A DNA stretch of 64,000 nucleotides from Streptomyces sp. NBC_01471 (GTDB taxonomy: Bacteria > Actinomycetota > Actinomycetes > Streptomycetales > Streptomycetaceae): NCBI RefSeq assembly GCF_041438865.1, contig NZ_CP109450.1:7371501-7435500 (forward strand), given 5' to 3'. Each line of letters begins with the position of its first letter. Within the stretch, counting starts at the first letter, position 1. A program made the position numbers and the translations under genes. Of this stretch, positions 45,334 to 54,500 are shown piece after piece. The notes under the pieces are model-generated. The model was not told the DNA's origin, ran no database searches, and saw nothing but the letters and a program-made list of their open reading frames with translations.

Positions 45334-46227
45334 GTGTCGATGTCCGCGCCCGCCGCCCCAGCCAGAACCACCGGGCCCGGCGGTGACACGACGTCGCGGG
45401 ATGCCCAGGCGGGTGAACTCCCGCGGATCGAGGATGCGAAGAAGATCGCGCCGAAGGACGCGAGGGCTCTGAGCAGTTTGTTCTTCGATCAGTTGCAGGT
45501 TCTGGAAGAGGGCACTCACGAGTACCAGTACGCCCGGAACACGCTCATCGAGATGAACCTGTCGCTGGTCCGGTACGCCGCGAGCCGTTACCGCAACCGG
45601 GGCAGCGGCGACATGGAGGACATCGTCCAGGTCGGCACGATCGGCCTGATCAAGGCGATCGACCGTTTCGAGCTCTCTCGCGAGGTCGAGTTCACCACGT
45701 TCGCGATCCCCTACATCGTCGGCGAAATCAAGCGGTTCTTCCGGGACACCAGCTGGGCCGTCCACGTCCCGCGCCGGCTCCAGGAGCTGCGCATCAGTCT
45801 GGCCAAAGCGCAGGAATCCCTCTTCCTGGCCCTGGACCGGCAGGCCACCGTGGCCGAACTGGCCGCACACCTGGACCTGAGCGAGGACGAGGTCATCGAG
45901 GGGATCATCGCCTCGAACGGCTATACCGCCGGTTCCCTCGACATGTCGCAGGACAGCGACGAAGGTCCGGCCCCGACGAACCGCACGTACGCCGACACCG
46001 TCGGCAGCTGTGATCCGGCCATGGAACTCGTCGAGGACTTCCAGACGCTCGCCCCGCTCCTGGGCACCCTCGACGACCGCGAGCGCGAGATCCTGCGCAT
46101 GCGCTTCGCCCAGGAGATGACCCAGTCCCAGATCGGTGCGGAACTCGGTGTCTCCCAGATGCATGTCTCACGGCTCCTGAACCGCACCCTGACCGGCCTC
46201 CGGGCGGGCATGCTCGCCCAGGACTGA
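45334..46227 (+). CDS. SigB/SigF/SigG-family RNA polymerase sigma factor
   Basis: 297 residues. Region 2: NLSLVRYAASRYRNRGSGDM, EDIVQVGTIGLIKAIDRFE, EFTTFAIPYIVGEIKRFFRD. Region 3: VPRRLQELRISLAKAQESL. Region 4: EREILRMRFAQEMTQSQIGA and GVSQMHVSRLLNRTL. This is the stress and differentiation sigma class of Streptomyces, which reads GNNT-N(14-16)-GGGTA promoters; one such promoter is found at 58756-58780. The GTG at 45334 is chosen because AGGGAG stands eight bases before it; GTG 45325 and ATG 45340 are alternatives. No anti-sigma gene is adjacent. Confidence 0.92.
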   Translation: MSMSAPAAPARTTGPGGDTTSRDAQAGELPRIEDAKKIAPKDARALSSLFFDQLQVLEEGTHEYQYARNTLIEMNLSLVRYAASRYRNRGSGDMEDIVQVGTIGLIKAIDRFELSREVEFTTFAIPYIVGEIKRFFRDTSWAVHVPRRLQELRISLAKAQESLFLALDRQATVAELAAHLDLSEDEVIEGIIASNGYTAGSLDMSQDSDEGPAPTNRTYADTVGSCDPAMELVEDFQTLAPLLGTLDDREREILRMRFAQEMTQSQIGAELGVSQMHVSRLLNRTLTGLRAGMLAQD

Positions 46228-46281
46228 TACCTCGTACAACCGCCGGGGTGCGGAGCAGCCGTGCCCGGGAGCCTGATGCCG

Positions 46282-47271
46282 TCAGACCGTGCCGGAGGTC
46301 TTCCGGAAGTCGGCGTCGAACGCCTTCTCGATGCCGCTGATGACTGCGGAGTCGCTGACAATGAGACCGAGTTCGCGGTTGTGGTTGAGCGAGTTGTCGG
46401 AGAAGTTCTCCGAGCCGGCAAACACCTTCGCGGCGGATGTGCCGTAGTCGGCGACGATCGCCTTGGCGTGGATGTAGAAGCCGGTGGAACTCGTGTAGGT
46501 GGTCACCTTGCCTCCCGCGGCAGTGACCTTCTGCAGTTCCTCGCTGTACTTCGAGGACTGGTTCTCCGCGACCACGCGAACGGCGACGCCACGCTTCGCG
46601 TCCGCCACGACCGCGTTCACCAGAGCGGAGTCACCGAACTCCTCCTCCTGGACGTCAAGGCTGCTCTTCGCCCCCGTGACCAGGGCCAGCAGATGGCTCT
46701 GTGAGTCGGTCGGCGACCAGACCAGGTCGGTACCGTCGGACGGGGTGACGGAGGTCTTCGCGTAGTCGGCGTCGAAGACCTTCTCGATCGCTGCGACATC
46801 GGCCTTGTCGGAGTCGAATACGCCGTAGTCACGCGAGGTCGAGTAGTACTCGGTGTCGAAGTTGCCGGTGCTGATGTACGACTTGGCGCCGTCGACGGTG
46901 ATCGTCTTCTGGTGGGTGTAGACGTACGCCGAGGACGAGTACGTGACTCCGGCGCCGGCGGCGGACAGCGCCTTGTAGGCGGTCCCGTCGATGGACGCGT
47001 GCTGGGAGTCGAAGACCACCCGTACCTTCACGCCGGCCTTCTGCTGCTTCACCAGATCGTCGACGAGGGTGGTGTCGCGCAACTCGTAGATCGTCACGTC
47101 GACCGACTTCTTGGCCGAGTTGACGAAATCGTAGATCGCGCCTTCCTTCTGGTCCGGAAGGACGACCAGGGAGTAGCTGCTTGCGGCGTGGGCGGCAGTG
47201 GGAAGAAGGGCACATACTGCGGCCAAGGCGCCTGCGGTCAGAGCGGGCATGAGGCGGCGTGTGGGGTTCAC
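46282..47271 (-). CDS. secreted phospholipase D-like protein
   Basis: 329 residues from the GTG at 47271 with a signal peptide (RRLMPALTAGALAAVCALLP, cleavage after AHA). Two HKD motifs are present: YTHQKTITVDGAKSYISTGN and FYIHAKAIVADYGTSAAKV with SENFSDNS. This fits a secreted, two-HKD phosphodiesterase of the PLD superfamily; lipid or nucleic acid could be the substrate. Close to the sigma factor gene but convergent with it. Confidence 0.88.
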   Translation of the reverse strand: MNPTRRLMPALTAGALAAVCALLPTAAHAASSYSLVVLPDQKEGAIYDFVNSAKKSVDVTIYELRDTTLVDDLVKQQKAGVKVRVVFDSQHASIDGTAYKALSAAGAGVTYSSSAYVYTHQKTITVDGAKSYISTGNFDTEYYSTSRDYGVFDSDKADVAAIEKVFDADYAKTSVTPSDGTDLVWSPTDSQSHLLALVTGAKSSLDVQEEEFGDSALVNAVVADAKRGVAVRVVAENQSSKYSEELQKVTAAGGKVTTYTSSTGFYIHAKAIVADYGTSAAKVFAGSENFSDNSLNHNRELGLIVSDSAVISGIEKAFDADFRKTSGTV

Positions 47272-47489
47272 CGGGGGCTCTCCTGACGTCGTGGGGGGAG
47301 CGCGCAACGCGCGTAGCGAAACCCAGTAGGTCACAGCGCCGGGGCTCGCTGAAGCTCAGTTGAGTGAACAGAGGGGCAGCGTTGTGCAAAGCGCCACTGC
47401 GGTCACTCCGGCATCAACTGCCTCGGTGGTTTGTGCGGTTGGCGCATCGCGGAGACCGAAGCCCTGTTCGCAGTGAGGCCCTTTCCGCC

Positions 47490-48947
47490 TCAGAGGAGAC
47501 TTCCGTACCGGTGCTTCCAGGGGCATGCCTCCTCCAGCTGGGCGCTGAGTGAGATGAGCGTGGTCTCGTCGGCCGGGCGCCCCACCAGGGAGACACCGAC
47601 GGGCGTCCCGCCCTGCGACCAGTACAGCGGTACGTTGACGACCGGTTGGCCCGTCATGTTGTACGGGCTGGTGAACGCGCTGAAAGCGCTCTGACGCCGC
47701 AGGTTGACGAGCGGGTCGCCGGTCTCGGCGAAGAACTCCACCGCCTGCGGCAGCGCCGCCAGCGTCGGGGTGAGGACGACGTCGTATCCGGCGGTCGCCT
47801 CGACGGCGCTTCGGGCGGCCCGCTGCATGCCGGTGATCGCGGCGGCGAACTGCTCAGCGGTGACCGCCCTCCCGTACTCGCGCCAGGCGCGGGTCACCGG
47901 GCGCAGCAACTCCTCCGCCCCGGGTTCCACGGTGTAACCCAGTGACTGCACACCCCATACGGCGGCGAAGAAGTCGCCGAGCCCGGGCCCGAACGGTGTG
48001 GCGACGTCCTCTACGTCATGCCCGAGCTCCTCCAGGAGCCGCGAGGCGTGCTCCCAGGCGGCCAGGCAGGTGGGGCCGACGTCCAGGCCCAGGGCTGCGG
48101 GCTTCGCGTACCGGCCGATACGCAGTCGCCCGGGGCCGCGGTCGGCGTGGGCCAGGAAGGTCTCGCCCGCCGGCAGCGGCGGCGCCCAGTGCGGGTCGCC
48201 CGGCATGGGCCCGGCCAGCACGTCCAGCATGGCTGCGGCATCCCGTACGGTGCGGGCCAACGGGCCCTGCACAGCGAGGCCGTTGACCTCCGCGCCGCGC
48301 GGCCCGGCGCTCACCCGGCCACGGGACGGCTTGATGCCGAACAGTCCGCAGGCGCTCGCCGGGATCCGGATCGATCCTCCGCCGTCACTGGCGTGGGCGA
48401 CCGCCACCATGCCGAGTGCCACAGCGACCGCCGCCCCGCCGCTGGAGCCTCCGGCGGACAGTGCGGGGTCCCAGGGGTTGCGGGCCGGGCCCGCCAGGTC
48501 GTTGTCGGTATAGCAACAGCAGCCGAATTCGGGGGTGTTGGTCTTTCCCAAGCTGATCGTGCCGGCCTCCCGCAACCGTGTCACCGTGTGGGCGTCCACC
48601 TCCGGGACGGACTCGGCGAAGGCCCGCGAGCCGTACGTCGTGCGCACACCGGCGGTGTCGACCAGATCCTTGACAGCCGTCGGTACGCCGAACAGCGGTG
48701 AGGTGTCCTCCTTCCCCCGTCCCTTCTGGACCGCGGCGGCCTGCGCGACGGCCTCGTCGCCGGTGACGGTGAGAAAGGCTCCGTAGCGGTCGTTGAGCTC
48801 CTCGATACGGGCCAGTTGGTGCTGTACGAGTTCCAGGGGGCTGACCTCGCCCCTGCGTACGGCGGCGGCCTGGTCGAGTGCGCTGAGCTGGTGGAGGCCG
48901 GTCCCCGCCTGTGCGGTCGCTCCGGTTTCTCCGGTCACTTCCGTCAT
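47490..48947 (-). CDS. amidase-signature enzyme
   Basis: 485 residues. The amidase-signature triad is visible: Lys in VPTAVKDLVDTAG, cis-Ser in ASDGGGSIRIPASACGL and the nucleophile in LSAGGSSGGAAVAVA. It hydrolyses an amide or a related C-N bond; substrate unknown. The ATG overlaps the TGA of the upstream transporter gene, so the transporter probably brings in the enzyme's substrate. Confidence 0.93.
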   Translation of the reverse strand: MTEVTGETGATAQAGTGLHQLSALDQAAAVRRGEVSPLELVQHQLARIEELNDRYGAFLTVTGDEAVAQAAAVQKGRGKEDTSPLFGVPTAVKDLVDTAGVRTTYGSRAFAESVPEVDAHTVTRLREAGTISLGKTNTPEFGCCCYTDNDLAGPARNPWDPALSAGGSSGGAAVAVALGMVAVAHASDGGGSIRIPASACGLFGIKPSRGRVSAGPRGAEVNGLAVQGPLARTVRDAAAMLDVLAGPMPGDPHWAPPLPAGETFLAHADRGPGRLRIGRYAKPAALGLDVGPTCLAAWEHASRLLEELGHDVEDVATPFGPGLGDFFAAVWGVQSLGYTVEPGAEELLRPVTRAWREYGRAVTAEQFAAAITGMQRAARSAVEATAGYDVVLTPTLAALPQAVEFFAETGDPLVNLRRQSAFSAFTSPYNMTGQPVVNVPLYWSQGGTPVGVSLVGRPADETTLISLSAQLEEACPWKHRYGSLL

Positions 48948-50638
48948 GTGCTGATCTCCTTCATCTCGGCGAGCTGCTCTGCCACCAGGCGCTCATGGGC
49001 CTCCGTGTCGCGGCGTGCGGCCCGCGGGCGCCAGCGGCCTGTCATCACGAAGAGGCAGGGCAGGAAGAGGACTTGGCCTCCCAGGCAGACCCACCACCAG
49101 GTCTGCCACTCGTGCGCGTTGTGTGCGGCTGCTTGCTGCACCTCCGGACCGTGGTCGCGGAGGATCTTCAACTGCGGGGCGGCCCTCTGGACGGTCTGCA
49201 GGCCGCCCGCGCCGACCTCCTTCACCGCCCGCGCCACCAGCGGTGCGGGCGCCCTGCCCGGGGGATGGGAGGAGAGCTGCGCGAAGAGCTGCGGATGGGC
49301 CCTTGTGATGGCCAGGGCGGGGGCAGCCTGCGCGGAGGCCTGTCTGACCTCCGTGCCGTGTTCGATGAGCGGGGTCACGGTGCTCACGACCAGCGGCAAG
49401 CAGGCCGCGGAGGCGGCGACCGTGATCCGTATGAGCCACCCCCACACGGCCAGTCCGGTCGCGATGGCCGCGGGGTTGTGCCGCTCGACCGTCTCGGTGA
49501 AGCTCGCCATCCACGGTGAGTACGCGACGCCGCTGGTGGCACCGATGCCTGCCACGATGAACGCGAAGGTGTAATAGCCCGTGTGGGGCTGGGTGGTGTG
49601 CAGCACGAACGCGAGGGTGAATCCGATCGAACCGAGCGCGCCGATCAGCATGAACGGCTTGCGCACCCGCAGGCGGTCGGAGACGAGACCGGCCAGTACC
49701 AGGAAGACCGCGTTCGTCCCCCAGTACCAGTTGAGCAGGGAGTTCGTACGCTGCGCCGAGTATCCGAAATTCGTGGCGAAATAGACGACGAAGTTGCCGA
49801 CCGCGGCGAAGTACAGCAGGAGGTAGAGGCTGACGGCGAGAGCCGAGCCGAGGACGTCGGCACGGAGCATCTGGCGCCACTGTCCGTGCAGGGCCGACTC
49901 GGCGTCGATCCCCTTGGCGCGGGCCTCGACCAGCGCACGGTCGCGCAGGCTCACCATGATCTGGCCGCGCAGTGCCGGGGCGAGTTCCCGCAGGCCGAGG
50001 AGCGCCGCCACGAACACGACCAGTCCGGCGACCCCCGCGTAGCGGATCTCCGCCTGCCAGGTGGTGGTGCCCGTGAAGGTGCGTCCGGTGACCGCCGTGA
50101 CCACGAGACTTCCGACGACCGGGCCCATCGTCCAGTACCCCATGGCCGAGGCGCGGCCGAGCTGCGGCGAGAAGTCGCGGATCAGGGCCGGGGTGGCCAC
50201 CAGGATCATGCCTTCGACGAGTGCGACGCACGCGTAGATGACCAGATAGCTCACCTTGCCGGGCGCGTTCGGCAGGGCGAACGTGGTGAGCAGGCCGACC
50301 AGGAGCAGGCCGTACACCGCGATGTTCGCCCGTCCCCAGCGGTCGGCCAGCCCGGCAACGAGGGAGGCGAAGGCCCCGACCGCGTTCGCGGCCACCGAGA
50401 TGTAGACGAAGTACTGGAACGTCATGTGGTAATGGCTGATGATGGCCGTCGACACGGCGTACTGGACGTAGAGCTGGTAGTACAGCACGACCGTGGCGAG
50501 CACCACGATCGCCAGATACCAATAGCGACGACGACTCTCCGGGTAGCGATCCAGCTGACGGTTGACCAGACCTCTCCACGCTGAAGGGAACGCCCGGCCC
50601 GCCGGCCGCGCTGTCCCCGCCGGTGACGAAACCGTCAT
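48944..50638 (-). CDS. MFS transporter with a large hydrophilic insertion
   Basis: 564 residues, about 100 longer than a usual 12-helix MFS carrier. The sugar/aromatic-acid-type MFS motif appears as GLADRWGRANIAVYG after helix 2. A predicted soluble loop of roughly 100 residues (HGTEVRQASAQAAPALAITR through GPEVQQAAAHNAHEW) sits before the last helix. GGGAGG precedes the ATG. A palindrome of the TetR type lies 55 bases upstream. It is translationally coupled to the amidase; substrate likely an amide. Confidence 0.88.
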   Translation of the reverse strand: MTVSSPAGTARPAGRAFPSAWRGLVNRQLDRYPESRRRYWYLAIVVLATVVLYYQLYVQYAVSTAIISHYHMTFQYFVYISVAANAVGAFASLVAGLADRWGRANIAVYGLLLVGLLTTFALPNAPGKVSYLVIYACVALVEGMILVATPALIRDFSPQLGRASAMGYWTMGPVVGSLVVTAVTGRTFTGTTTWQAEIRYAGVAGLVVFVAALLGLRELAPALRGQIMVSLRDRALVEARAKGIDAESALHGQWRQMLRADVLGSALAVSLYLLLYFAAVGNFVVYFATNFGYSAQRTNSLLNWYWGTNAVFLVLAGLVSDRLRVRKPFMLIGALGSIGFTLAFVLHTTQPHTGYYTFAFIVAGIGATSGVAYSPWMASFTETVERHNPAAIATGLAVWGWLIRITVAASAACLPLVVSTVTPLIEHGTEVRQASAQAAPALAITRAHPQLFAQLSSHPPGRAPAPLVARAVKEVGAGGLQTVQRAAPQLKILRDHGPEVQQAAAHNAHEWQTWWWVCLGGQVLFLPCLFVMTGRWRPRAARRDTEAHERLVAEQLAEMKEIST

Positions 50639-50692
50639 CCTGGCCTCCCTGCCGATGAGTGCGTGCGCCTCCGCGCATGGTCGGGAGGGTAG

Positions 50693-50708
50693 TACCGACT
50701 GGTCGGTA
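50693..50708. promoter_or_regulatory. TetR-type operator palindrome
   Basis: TACCGAC and GTCGGTA around TG, a perfect 7+7 repeat of the form bound by many TetR repressors, upstream of the transporter-amidase operon. No TetR gene lies beside it. Confidence 0.6.
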
Positions 50709-50780
50709 TGGGCCAGGGGTGCGGAAGGGATTACGGAAGGGATTCGTGTGGTGGAACGCCGCGGAGGGCGGGCCCGCCCG

Positions 50781-51440
50781 CTATGTCGCGGAGGTCCCGG
50801 TGCGGTCGGCGATGTGGGGTGGGGCGTTGGTGCCGGGGGTGAGCAGGGGGTCCGGTTCGAGGGTGCCCCAGGTGGTGTGGAGAGGGAGCGTGCCTGCCCA
50901 TACGCCCAGTTCGGCGTCGGGGCTCTCGCCGTCGTCCGGGGGGCCGGTGCGGATCTTCACCGATGCCTCGTCCAGGGAGAGGGCGAGCAGGGCGGTGGCG
51001 GCCAGTTCCTTGCGGTTCGGGCGGCGGGCGTAGTCCCACTGGCCCGGGGTGGCCTGTTCGGTGAGGCAGCGCAGGCCCTCGGTCTTCTCGTCGGGATCGG
51101 TGACGGAGCGGGGGATGCCGAAGACCATGGCGCTGCGGTAGTTGACGCCGTGCTCGAAGACCGAGCGGGCCAGTACCAGTCCGTCCACGTGGGTCACGGT
51201 GACGCACACGGCTGTCTCCGGGGACGCGGCCAGGCTGCGGCTGGCGACGGAGCCGTGGAAGTAGAGCGTGGTGCCGTCCGATCCGTAGACCGTGGGCACG
51301 ACCATCAGGGTGCCGTCCACGGTCACTCCGAGGTGGCAGATGAAGCCCGCGCCCAGGATGGCGTCGAGGTCGGCGCGTTCGAGGCTGCCCTGTTCGCGGA
51401 GCCGGCGGTGGCGTGAAGGGAATGGTTCAACGAATTCCAT
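50781..51440 (-). CDS. pyridoxamine 5'-phosphate oxidase-fold flavin-binding protein
   Basis: 219 residues. The split-barrel fold is seen in GFICHLGVTVDGTLMVVPTV, YGSDGTTLYFHGSVASRSL, VCVTVTHVDGLVLARSVFEH and NYRSAMVFG, the NimA-like pattern. It probably binds FMN or a related cofactor; activity unknown. Divergent from a second split-barrel gene. Confidence 0.82.
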   Translation of the reverse strand: MEFVEPFPSRHRRLREQGSLERADLDAILGAGFICHLGVTVDGTLMVVPTVYGSDGTTLYFHGSVASRSLAASPETAVCVTVTHVDGLVLARSVFEHGVNYRSAMVFGIPRSVTDPDEKTEGLRCLTEQATPGQWDYARRPNRKELAATALLALSLDEASVKIRTGPPDDGESPDAELGVWAGTLPLHTTWGTLEPDPLLTPGTNAPPHIADRTGTSAT

Positions 51441-51571
51441 AACTGCGGGTGGTCCGGCGACTCCGTACGAGCCGGTGGTCGGCGGGTTGCGCGGGGCGGG
51501 GAGAGCCGGATGGGCTGCCGTGACTACCGTTGCCCCAGTACCCCCGGCGAACCGACCTCTGGAGAACTCCC

Positions 51572-51973
51572 GTGTCCGTACCCCTCGGTGAGGAAGTGGT
51601 GGCGCTGCTGCGCGGCCCCAGCACCTGCTACATCGCCACGACGATGCCCGACGGCTCGCCCCAGCTCACCCAGACATGGGTCGACACCGACGGCGAGCAC
51701 GTCCTGATCAACAGCGTTGAGTCGCATCAGAAGACCCGGAACATCGCACGCGACCCGCGGGTGGCCGTCGCGGTCTCCGACCCGTCGGAGCCGGCCTCGT
51801 ACGTCCAGATCCGCGGCCGGGTGGTGCGTGTGACCACCGAGGGGGCGGTCGACCACATCGAGGCGCTCGCGCAGAAGTATCTCGGCGGGCCCTACCCGTG
51901 GTTCGGCGGCCGTGACCAAGTCCGGGTGATCTATGTGATCAGCCCCGAACGGATCAGCGGCCCCCGCGGCTGA
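51572..51973 (+). CDS. PPOX-class F420-dependent-type oxidoreductase
   Basis: 133 residues, the usual length. YIATTMPDGSPQLTQTWVDT, NSVESHQKTRNIARDPRVAV and the last helix region YPWFGGRDQVRVIYVISPE fit the small split-barrel group found in actinobacteria, often using F420. GTG start with GGAGA seven bases upstream. Its relation to the divergent gene is only by fold. Confidence 0.86.
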   Translation: MSVPLGEEVVALLRGPSTCYIATTMPDGSPQLTQTWVDTDGEHVLINSVESHQKTRNIARDPRVAVAVSDPSEPASYVQIRGRVVRVTTEGAVDHIEALAQKYLGGPYPWFGGRDQVRVIYVISPERISGPRG

Positions 51974-52172
51974 ACGCCGCTGTTCCTTGCGGTCCGCCTG
52001 CCCCAACAGAATGCTTTCGAGTGGGAGTTGGGGCGGCCGGCGGGGAAGTCTGCGGTACGGACCGAAGCAGTCGAGGCGGCGCGACGCGCGCGTTCCGGCC
52101 CGTCCCGGACGCCGCGGGTGACCGCGAGTACGTTCGTGACGAATGTTCGCCCTTCCCGAACGGGGTACGTCC

Positions 52173-52670
52173 ATGCCGCCGGTCTTCGTCTCCACCCTGC
52201 TGAGGTGGCTGCTGAGCGCGCAGCAGCGCCGGCTCCACGTGCGGGCATCGCTGTGGGCAGCGGTGATCACCGCGATCGTGCTGCTCGGCGGGGCGTGGCT
52301 GGTCGTGCGCGCGGAGGCGTCGGCGCCGCGCGCCACCATCACCTCCTTTCCCCTCGCGGTGTGGTGGTCCATCGAGACCGCGACCACGGTCGGGTACGGA
52401 GACATGTATCCGGTGACGGCGTGGGGGCGTGTCATCGCCTGCGTGGTGATGTTCGTCGGCATCGCCCTGTTCGGGATCGTGACGGCGGCCCTCGCGACCT
52501 GGTTCGTCGGCGGCGCAGCCCGCAGCCTGCGGGTACTGGGCGGGACGCTCAAGCACGCCGAGTACGCGGGGCGCGAGGACGCCTCGGACGAGGTCAGGGC
52601 CCTGCACGAGCGATTCGACCGGCTTGAGCGGCTCCTGCGGGAGGGCGGCGGGCCGGCCGCACCGCGCTGA
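52173..52670 (+). CDS. two-helix potassium channel
   Basis: About 165 residues: helix 1 (LWAAVITAIVLLGGAWLVV), pore helix WWSIETATT, selectivity filter VGYGDMYPVT, helix 2 (VIACVVMFVGIALFGIVTAAL), then a short charged C-terminal coiled coil (EVRALHERFDRLERLLRE). It should tetramerise as a potassium-selective pore; no RCK or nucleotide domain is present, so gating is unknown. Start taken at MPPVFVSTLL; ATG 52143 is an alternative. A GGGTAC sits five bases before this ATG. Confidence 0.88.
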   Translation: MPPVFVSTLLRWLLSAQQRRLHVRASLWAAVITAIVLLGGAWLVVRAEASAPRATITSFPLAVWWSIETATTVGYGDMYPVTAWGRVIACVVMFVGIALFGIVTAALATWFVGGAARSLRVLGGTLKHAEYAGREDASDEVRALHERFDRLERLLREGGGPAAPR

Positions 52671-52726
52671 GGCCGACGAACTCCGGCCGCGCGGTCCCGC
52701 CGACGCGGATGTGTGACGACGGCAGC

Positions 52727-52906
52727 TCAGGCCGAGAAGATGCGCGCGATGAAGAAGGCGGAGAAGAGAAGCGCGCCCAGCAGGATGAGCCCGGCCCACA
52801 GGCGCGGGTGTTCCCACATGCCGCCGTCGGGGCGTTCCTCGTGGGCTTCGGCGATACAGCCCTCGGCAGGCGGGGTCTCGCCGGGAGGAGTGATGACATC
52901 AACCAT
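52727..52906 (-). CDS. DUF6480-type small membrane protein
   Basis: 59 residues: MVDVITPPGETPPAEG, then HEERPDGGMWEHPRLWAGL and a single membrane helix ILLGALLFSAFFIARIF. The pattern matches the DUF6480 family of short Streptomyces membrane proteins, whose role is unknown. No strong ribosome-binding site. Confidence 0.72.
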   Translation of the reverse strand: MVDVITPPGETPPAEGCIAEAHEERPDGGMWEHPRLWAGLILLGALLFSAFFIARIFSA

Positions 52907-53039
52907 GAATCCATGGTGAGTCCGTACGAAGCTTTCCGCATCCGGCGGCGTCCGGCGCTCCGGGATCACAGCCCCCGCCGGATCGCGCCCCTGCCCGGCC
53001 CGTTCCGTCCTGACCACCACGTCGGCGCCGGCGCCGGGG

Positions 53040-53699
53040 TCAGGCGTGTGCCTGTACGTCCGCCACGACGTTCTTGTCCAGCGCCGCGCGTACCAGCGCC
53101 GCCGCGAGGGCAGCGGGGTCATGACGGCCGGTCGGCCGCGCCTGCTTCGCCAGCTCTGCCAGTTTCGCCGGTGAGGCCGGAAGGCCCAGCTGCTCCGCGC
53201 CCTGCAGTGCCTTCTTGTCGAAGTAGGGCGCTGTCTCCGGCCACACGTCCTGCGCCTCGCGCAGGAAGATGTCCGCGCCCGCCGGACCGATGCCAGGTGT
53301 CCGGCGAAGGCCGTCCCGCAACGCGTCGAGGTCGCCGTCGGCCGACCGGCGAAGGCGCCGCAGGTCGCCGCCGTACGCATCGAGCAGCAGCTCGGCCCCC
53401 TCGGCGAGCTGGGTGGCGGTCTTCTCGTCGTAGCGGCGGTAGCCGCCCTCCCCGAGAGCGTCCACGCGTTGCTGCCAGGTCGCTTCGAGCATGTGGCGCG
53501 GTGTGCGCAGGCCCTGCTTGAAGAGTGCATGTGCGGCGGCCACCGCGACGGACGCCCTGATCCGGGCGCTCAGGAGGTGACTGAGCACCAGCAGCTGATA
53601 CAGGGGCTGGGGGGTGTCCCGCAGCCGGATGCCCGCCTCGTCGGCGAACGTCCTGCCGTGCTCCGTGAGCAGGGCCTCCATCGTCCTACGGTTGTTCAC
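53040..53699 (-). CDS. HhH-GPD-type DNA repair protein, endonuclease III-like
   Basis: 219 residues. The start (LYQLLVLSHLLSARIRASVA) resembles endonuclease III-type glycosylases, and LRRTPGIGPAGADIFLREAQ is the helix-hairpin-helix. The usual catalytic Lys and the Fe-S cysteines are not evident, so it may bind DNA without full glycosylase activity. GTG start at 53699 with GGGAGGAG; ATG 53681 is an alternative. Confidence 0.72.
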   Translation of the reverse strand: MNNRRTMEALLTEHGRTFADEAGIRLRDTPQPLYQLLVLSHLLSARIRASVAVAAAHALFKQGLRTPRHMLEATWQQRVDALGEGGYRRYDEKTATQLAEGAELLLDAYGGDLRRLRRSADGDLDALRDGLRRTPGIGPAGADIFLREAQDVWPETAPYFDKKALQGAEQLGLPASPAKLAELAKQARPTGRHDPAALAAALVRAALDKNVVADVQAHA

Positions 53700-54128
53700 A
53701 ACCGATCATCTCCTCCCGGCATCGAGCTGCTCAGCTCACTCGACGCGAGCAAGGATGGTTCCGGTGGGCTTCAGCATGAGGGCGCTCCAATGCGGACTCC
53801 GGCGACTGGGCGGCCACCACGGACAAGTCCGGGCGATCGCCACGGACGACTATGGCCACGGGGCGAGGCGCTGCCCCGCTGACGCACCGGTGCTTCGTCC
53901 GAATGCCGCGCGTGAGGAGGCCCGCCCGGCGAGCGGCGCGCCTCGACCTGCGCTTCCCTTGCGGCCGGCCGGGACACGGGCTCAGCAGGCGCCGGGCGTC
54001 GGGCCGACCGCCCGTGCCCGGTGGGTGGCTCTCCGATTGCCGTGGTGCGCTCCCCGACGGAGGGTGTGAGATGCGCCGGAATCCGGGCAGGCGCGCGAGC
54101 AGAGCACGCATCGATGAGGAGGAACGTC
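53700..54128. other. gene-free intergenic stretch
   Basis: About 430 bases between divergent genes. I see no RNA or clear promoter; a GAGGAGG at its end is the ribosome-binding site of the next gene. Confidence 0.4.
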
Positions 54129-54455
54129 ATGCCGGCAGGATCCAGCCGCAAGCGTGAGCGCCAGTACGAGCACGTCAAGGCGAGCGCGGAGAAGCGGGGC
54201 ACGCCGGAGGGGCTGGCCGAGGAGATCGCCGCGCGCACCGTGAACAAGGAGCGGGCACGCTCCGGTGAGGCCAAGTCGCCCGGCAAGGTCTCGGTCCGGG
54301 ACCCGAAGTCCGCCTCCCAGCGTGGCGGCGAGCGCTCGCACAGCGGCGCGCGGGGGCCGACGAGGGACCAGCTCTACGAAGAGGCGAGGAAGAAGAACGT
54401 CGAAGGCCGCTCTTCGATGAACAAGCAGCAGTTGCGCAAGGCCGTCGGCCGCTGA
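54129..54455 (+). CDS. small basic Rho-N/SAP-like protein ('plasmid stabilisation' type)
   Basis: 108 residues, very basic. The start PAGSSRKRERQYEHVKASAE and the end TRDQLYEEARKKNVEGRSSM with NKQQLRKAV resemble the short Rho-N-like helix-extended-loop-helix used for nucleic-acid binding. Relatives in Streptomyces are often named plasmid stabilisation protein without experimental proof. Strong SD (GAGGAGG, six bases before ATG). Confidence 0.75.
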   Translation: MPAGSSRKRERQYEHVKASAEKRGTPEGLAEEIAARTVNKERARSGEAKSPGKVSVRDPKSASQRGGERSHSGARGPTRDQLYEEARKKNVEGRSSMNKQQLRKAVGR

Positions 54456-54460
54456 AGCGG

Positions 54461-54494
54461 CCTCCCGGCTCGCCGCACCGGGTGGGCCGGGAGG
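54461..54494. terminator. bidirectional hairpin
   Basis: CCTCCCGGC pairs with GCCGGGAGG across a 16-base loop, between the basic protein gene and the convergent glycosyltransferase operon. Confidence 0.6.
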
Positions 54495-54500
54495 GAGGGG

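Noticed and set aside
50562..51416. Plus-strand frame opposite the split-barrel gene
   Set aside because: Gly/Ala/Val-rich shadow; it would cross the operator and divergent promoter region.
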